Both the position numbers and the translations under genes were made by a program. DNA of 64,000 bases from JALOLG01 sp963722415 (GTDB taxonomy: Bacteria; Actinomycetota; Acidimicrobiia; Acidimicrobiales; Ilumatobacteraceae), in assembly GCA_963722415.1 (NCBI GenBank), contig CAVRNI010000033.1, forward strand, positions 135,217 to 199,216. The letters are read 5' to 3'. The notes below the pieces were generated by a model, which ran no database searches, was not told where the DNA came from, and worked only from the letters and a program-made list of their open reading frames with translations. Positions 62,193-64,000 of the stretch are shown here, in pieces (positions within the stretch are counted from its first letter, which is position 1; each line of letters opens with the position of its first letter).

Positions 62193-62605
62193 TTGTGTGA
62201 CGATGTCCGCCGAGAGGATAACGGGAAGCTTATCATCATTGGAATGTATGGCGGCGAAGTTCTCGTTGCGACTGTGCCCGCTCAGCTTGCGTTGTCTTTC
62301 CTGCTTGCAATGACATCCGAGCGACGCTCGGAAAAGCAGAAGCTATTTTTCGAGATTTTCCTAGGCGACAAGATGGTGAACAAAGCCCATACTGAAGTAG
62401 GTTTTACACCGGGGCTGAATCTCATGGCGTTTCCGCCATTGCCCCTTCAAATTGCGGACCAGTATCGCAACTCGTCGTGAAAATCAGGTTTGATGAAAAA
62501 GACGAGTGGCTAACCGTAATTCAAGCCAGAATAGCTATCGGTTCCGTTGCCATCGCTTCCGCGCCGCCCGCTTCGCAATCTCCGCCCGCTGCTCCGCCGA
62601 CATAG
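62193..62605 (+). CDS. DUF6941-like protein (one frameshift)
   Basis: The frame reads 'LCDDVRREDNGKLIIIGMYG', 'VPAQLALSFLLAMTSERRSE' and 'QKLFFEIFLGDKMVNKAHTE'. A frame change near 62455 leads to 'SQLVVKIRFDEKDEWLTVIQ' before a doubtful C-terminus that runs antisense to the next gene. This outline (C-D-D-V-R-x-E-x-N-G-K opening) matches a family of unknown function in alphaproteobacteria. The true start may be upstream of TTG 62193. Confidence 0.6.
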
Positions 62606-62762
62606 CCTTGGCGCGCGCTTGACCGCCTTTACGGCCTAAGGCCGCCGCTGATGGGTCCTTCCCCTGTTCCTCGGGGGTCGGGTCGCGGTCCTCCACCTGG
62701 CCGGTGGCGATGTCCACGATGGACTTGGCGAGGGCGTTGGGGTCGCGGGGGCGCTTGGTCAT
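62535..62762 (-). CDS. Small basic rhizobial protein
   Basis: ATG 62762 starts a 75-residue protein: 'MTKRPRDPNALAKSIVDIAT', 'GQVEDRDPTPEEQGKDPSAA', 'ALGRKGGQARAKAMSAEQRA' and 'EIAKRAARKRWQRNR'. This sequence type is widespread in Bradyrhizobium/Rhodopseudomonas relatives. The Lys/Arg/Ala tail is histone-H1-like, and nucleic-acid binding is an inference. Its ATG overlaps the stop of the zinc-ribbon gene (ATGA). Confidence 0.8.
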   Translation of the reverse strand: MTKRPRDPNALAKSIVDIATGQVEDRDPTPEEQGKDPSAAALGRKGGQARAKAMSAEQRAEIAKRAARKRWQRNR

Positions 62763-62947
62763 AGGTTGAACACCTGTCCGCACTGGCATTTGACCCGCGT
62801 TTCCGCTCGCCACTTCGAATAGCGATCAAGTTCGAAACCAGGCGGGAACTGATCGACGGAGAACTCATCGCTCCGCATATACAAATAATCCACCTGTCAG
62901 ACTTCCGCAACGCCAGAATGCCCGCATTTGGGGCATTTCAGGGCCAT
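62759..62947 (-). CDS. Zinc-ribbon protein with an in-frame TGA
   Basis: ATG 62947 starts 'MALKCPKCGHSGVAEV'. Codon 17 is TGA (62899-62897), and the same frame continues 'QVDYLYMRSDEFSVDQFPPG', 'FELDRYSKWRAETRVKCQCG' and 'QVFNL'. CPxCG and CQCG would form one zinc ribbon. The overlap with the next gene fits a two-gene operon. A single base error or a nonsense mutation explains the stop. Confidence 0.6.
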
Positions 62948-63227
62948 TTTGGTGTGATCTCCGGCCGCCAGTGTCCCGCCAATAGGCCCCGGATTCGACC
63001 CCGTTCTACCCCCGGTCAAGGCCGCGATTTTTCAAACTGACCCACTACCCAAGCGCTCCGCAGAAAATTGCGTTTCGTGTGGATTTCCAATCGGTTTGTG
63101 GCCGACGGCGCGACACGATGCCAGCAGTTCGGGCCTCACAAAAGTCCGGCTTCCCTGGTCTGAACTGGGCGGGGCTTGGGGAGACGGATTTTCATGACAA
63201 TTGCGCATCCGATAGTCGATCGCCGAG

Positions 63228-63830
63228 GTGCAGATCGTCCGGAAGATCATGCTGCTGAAGAAGTGGCCGTGGCTGCTCGGCGTGCTGATGTTCGCACTGA
63301 CCAATTCGCGGCTGGAGGCGGCGAACTCGACCCATGAGATGATCGAGTCGATCGGCATTGTCGCGATCACACGATCTGCATTCTCGGACGCACCTGGGCG
63401 TCGCTCTACATCGCCGGCCGCAAGATCGAGCAGTTCGTCACCGAAGGCCCCTACTCGGTGATGCGCAATCCGCTGTATTTCTTCTCGATCATCGGCGCGG
63501 CCGGCGCCGGCGCGCAGCTCGGCAGCATCGTCGCGGGCCTGGTGTTCGGGGTGCTGGCCTGGGCGGTGTTTTATTCGTGACCTGGCAGGAGGAGCGCCTG
63601 CTGGCCGAGCGCTACGGCGCGGCGTTTGCGAACTACATGGCGAGCGTGCCGCGCTTTTTGGCCCGATCCGCGGCCTGTGGCGCGACGTGTCCGCGCTGAC
63701 GATCATCCCGCCGAAAATTCTCCGCACCTTCGCCGACGCGATGATGTTTCTGCTGGCGGTGCCGGTCGCCGAGGGCTTCGAGAAGCTGCAGGACATCGGC
63801 GTGCTGCCGATCCTGTTCCGCTTGCCGTGA
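63228..63830 (+). CDS. Isoprenylcysteine carboxyl methyltransferase-family (ICMT/PEMT-like) membrane protein (three frameshifts)
   Basis: The start 'MLLKKWPWLLGVLMFALTNS' (ATG 63249; GTG 63228 also in frame) continues after a change near 63368 as 'TICILGRTWASLYIAGRKIE' and 'FVTEGPYSVMRNPLYFFSII', the G-P-Y-x-x-x-R-N-P-x-Y motif of the family. Later changes, near 63575 and 63665, give 'WQEERLLAERYGAAFANYMA' (E-E..L....G..Y..Y) and a C-terminal 'MFLLAVPVAEGFEKLQDIGV'. The ~200-residue membrane methyltransferase fold binds S-adenosylmethionine. The substrate is unknown. Confidence 0.8.
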
Positions 63831-63880
63831 CGCCATAGAGTACGATTCGGACGTCACTGAATCGCTTTGTGCAGTACTGG

Positions 63881-63956
63881 GTCCCCGCTTCCGCGGGGAC
63901 GAACGGGGTTAGAGTCCGCGCTCTCTCAACCGTTCGTCCCCGCGGAAGCGGGGGAC
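63881..63956. repeat. REP/BIME-type palindromic element
   Basis: Two ~26-bp arms (63881-63906 and 63930-63956) are inverted copies. Each contains its own small palindrome (CCCCGCTTCCGCGGGG). They are separated by a 23-nt loop. 'Cgtccccgcggaagcgggg' elements of this kind are scattered through Bradyrhizobium and Rhodopseudomonas genomes. It follows the ICMT gene and could also end its transcript. Confidence 0.8.
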
Positions 63957-64000
63957 CTAGGGACGCGAACTCCGACGTTTCAATTTGAGTGGATCAAACC

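Noticed and set aside
62897..62899. Selenocysteine at the in-frame TGA of the zinc-ribbon gene
   Set aside because: There is no redox motif around it and I see no SECIS-like hairpin after it. An error or nonsense mutation is simpler.
1..64000. rRNA, tRNA or CRISPR arrays
   Set aside because: No conserved rRNA stretches, cloverleaf with a T-loop (GTTCRANNC) in the right setting, or regularly spaced direct repeats were seen by eye. A covariance-model scan would be decisive for tRNAs.

Overview
The window is a high-GC contig. Bases 1 to about 61,165 look actinobacterial, most likely an Acidimicrobiia/Ilumatobacter-like organism. The support is a surface protein with three 'TPTRVLDTR'-type repeats, DUF6325/SHOCT/PLDc_N small envelope proteins, MalT-like LuxR ATPases, several leaderless genes with a TANNNT box 6-7 nt before the start codon, and very GC-rich third codon positions. 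From about 61,170 the base composition drops abruptly and the proteins become alphaproteobacterial in character (Bradyrhizobium/Rhodopseudomonas-like), ending in a REP-type palindrome. An actinobacterial membrane gene is cut exactly at that point. The last 2.8 kb is therefore either a misassembly or, less likely, an insertion.

More than 50 single-frame breaks can be inferred because conserved proteins continue in another frame. They hit genes of every kind, often at short homopolymers, so unpolished sequence is the simplest explanation. Coordinates given for such genes span the whole inferred gene.

Layout. 0-2.8 kb: end of a secreted M14 carboxypeptidase and a DUF1203 gene. 3.2-6.5 kb: three minor-pilin genes. 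6.9-8.4 kb: small unknowns, an IS256 remnant and a hydrolase fragment. 8.7-19 kb: surface repeat protein, polyphosphate kinase 2, DUF402, VOC/TetR pair, LtrA, a broken PhoX phosphatase, UBP zinc finger, YceI. 19.1-25.4 kb: MerR regulator with its operator, PPOX protein, molybdate transporter modABC, PadR regulator, aldehyde dehydrogenase. 25.4-29.4 kb: PLDc_N protein, PAP2 phosphatase with a kinase-like membrane protein, GNAT, and an SRPBCC-ArsR pair with a large operator. 29.5-60.5 kb: a region rich in envelope and stress-type genes.

The last of these regions is the most interesting. Six of its intergenic regions carry a palindrome of the form (A)TCACCC-N5-7-GGGTGA(T). Each lies between divergent genes and usually 40-90 bp before a start codon. 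The flanking genes are two MalT-like LuxR regulators, two DUF6325 operons, DUF1622, DUF1269, three members of a ~75-residue protein family, a sulfatase, the formylglycine-generating enzyme that would activate it, and a YihY protein. This looks like one regulon controlled by one or both LuxR proteins. Its operons also carry a protein made of about 14 nine-residue repeats next to an RDD protein, a wax ester synthase/DGAT, SHOCT proteins and a CYTH protein with a Lys/Ala/Thr-rich tail. Directly downstream lies a lipoprotein joining a periplasmic ligand-binding domain, two peptidoglycan-binding domains and a fasciclin domain.

No rRNA, tRNA or CRISPR array was seen.
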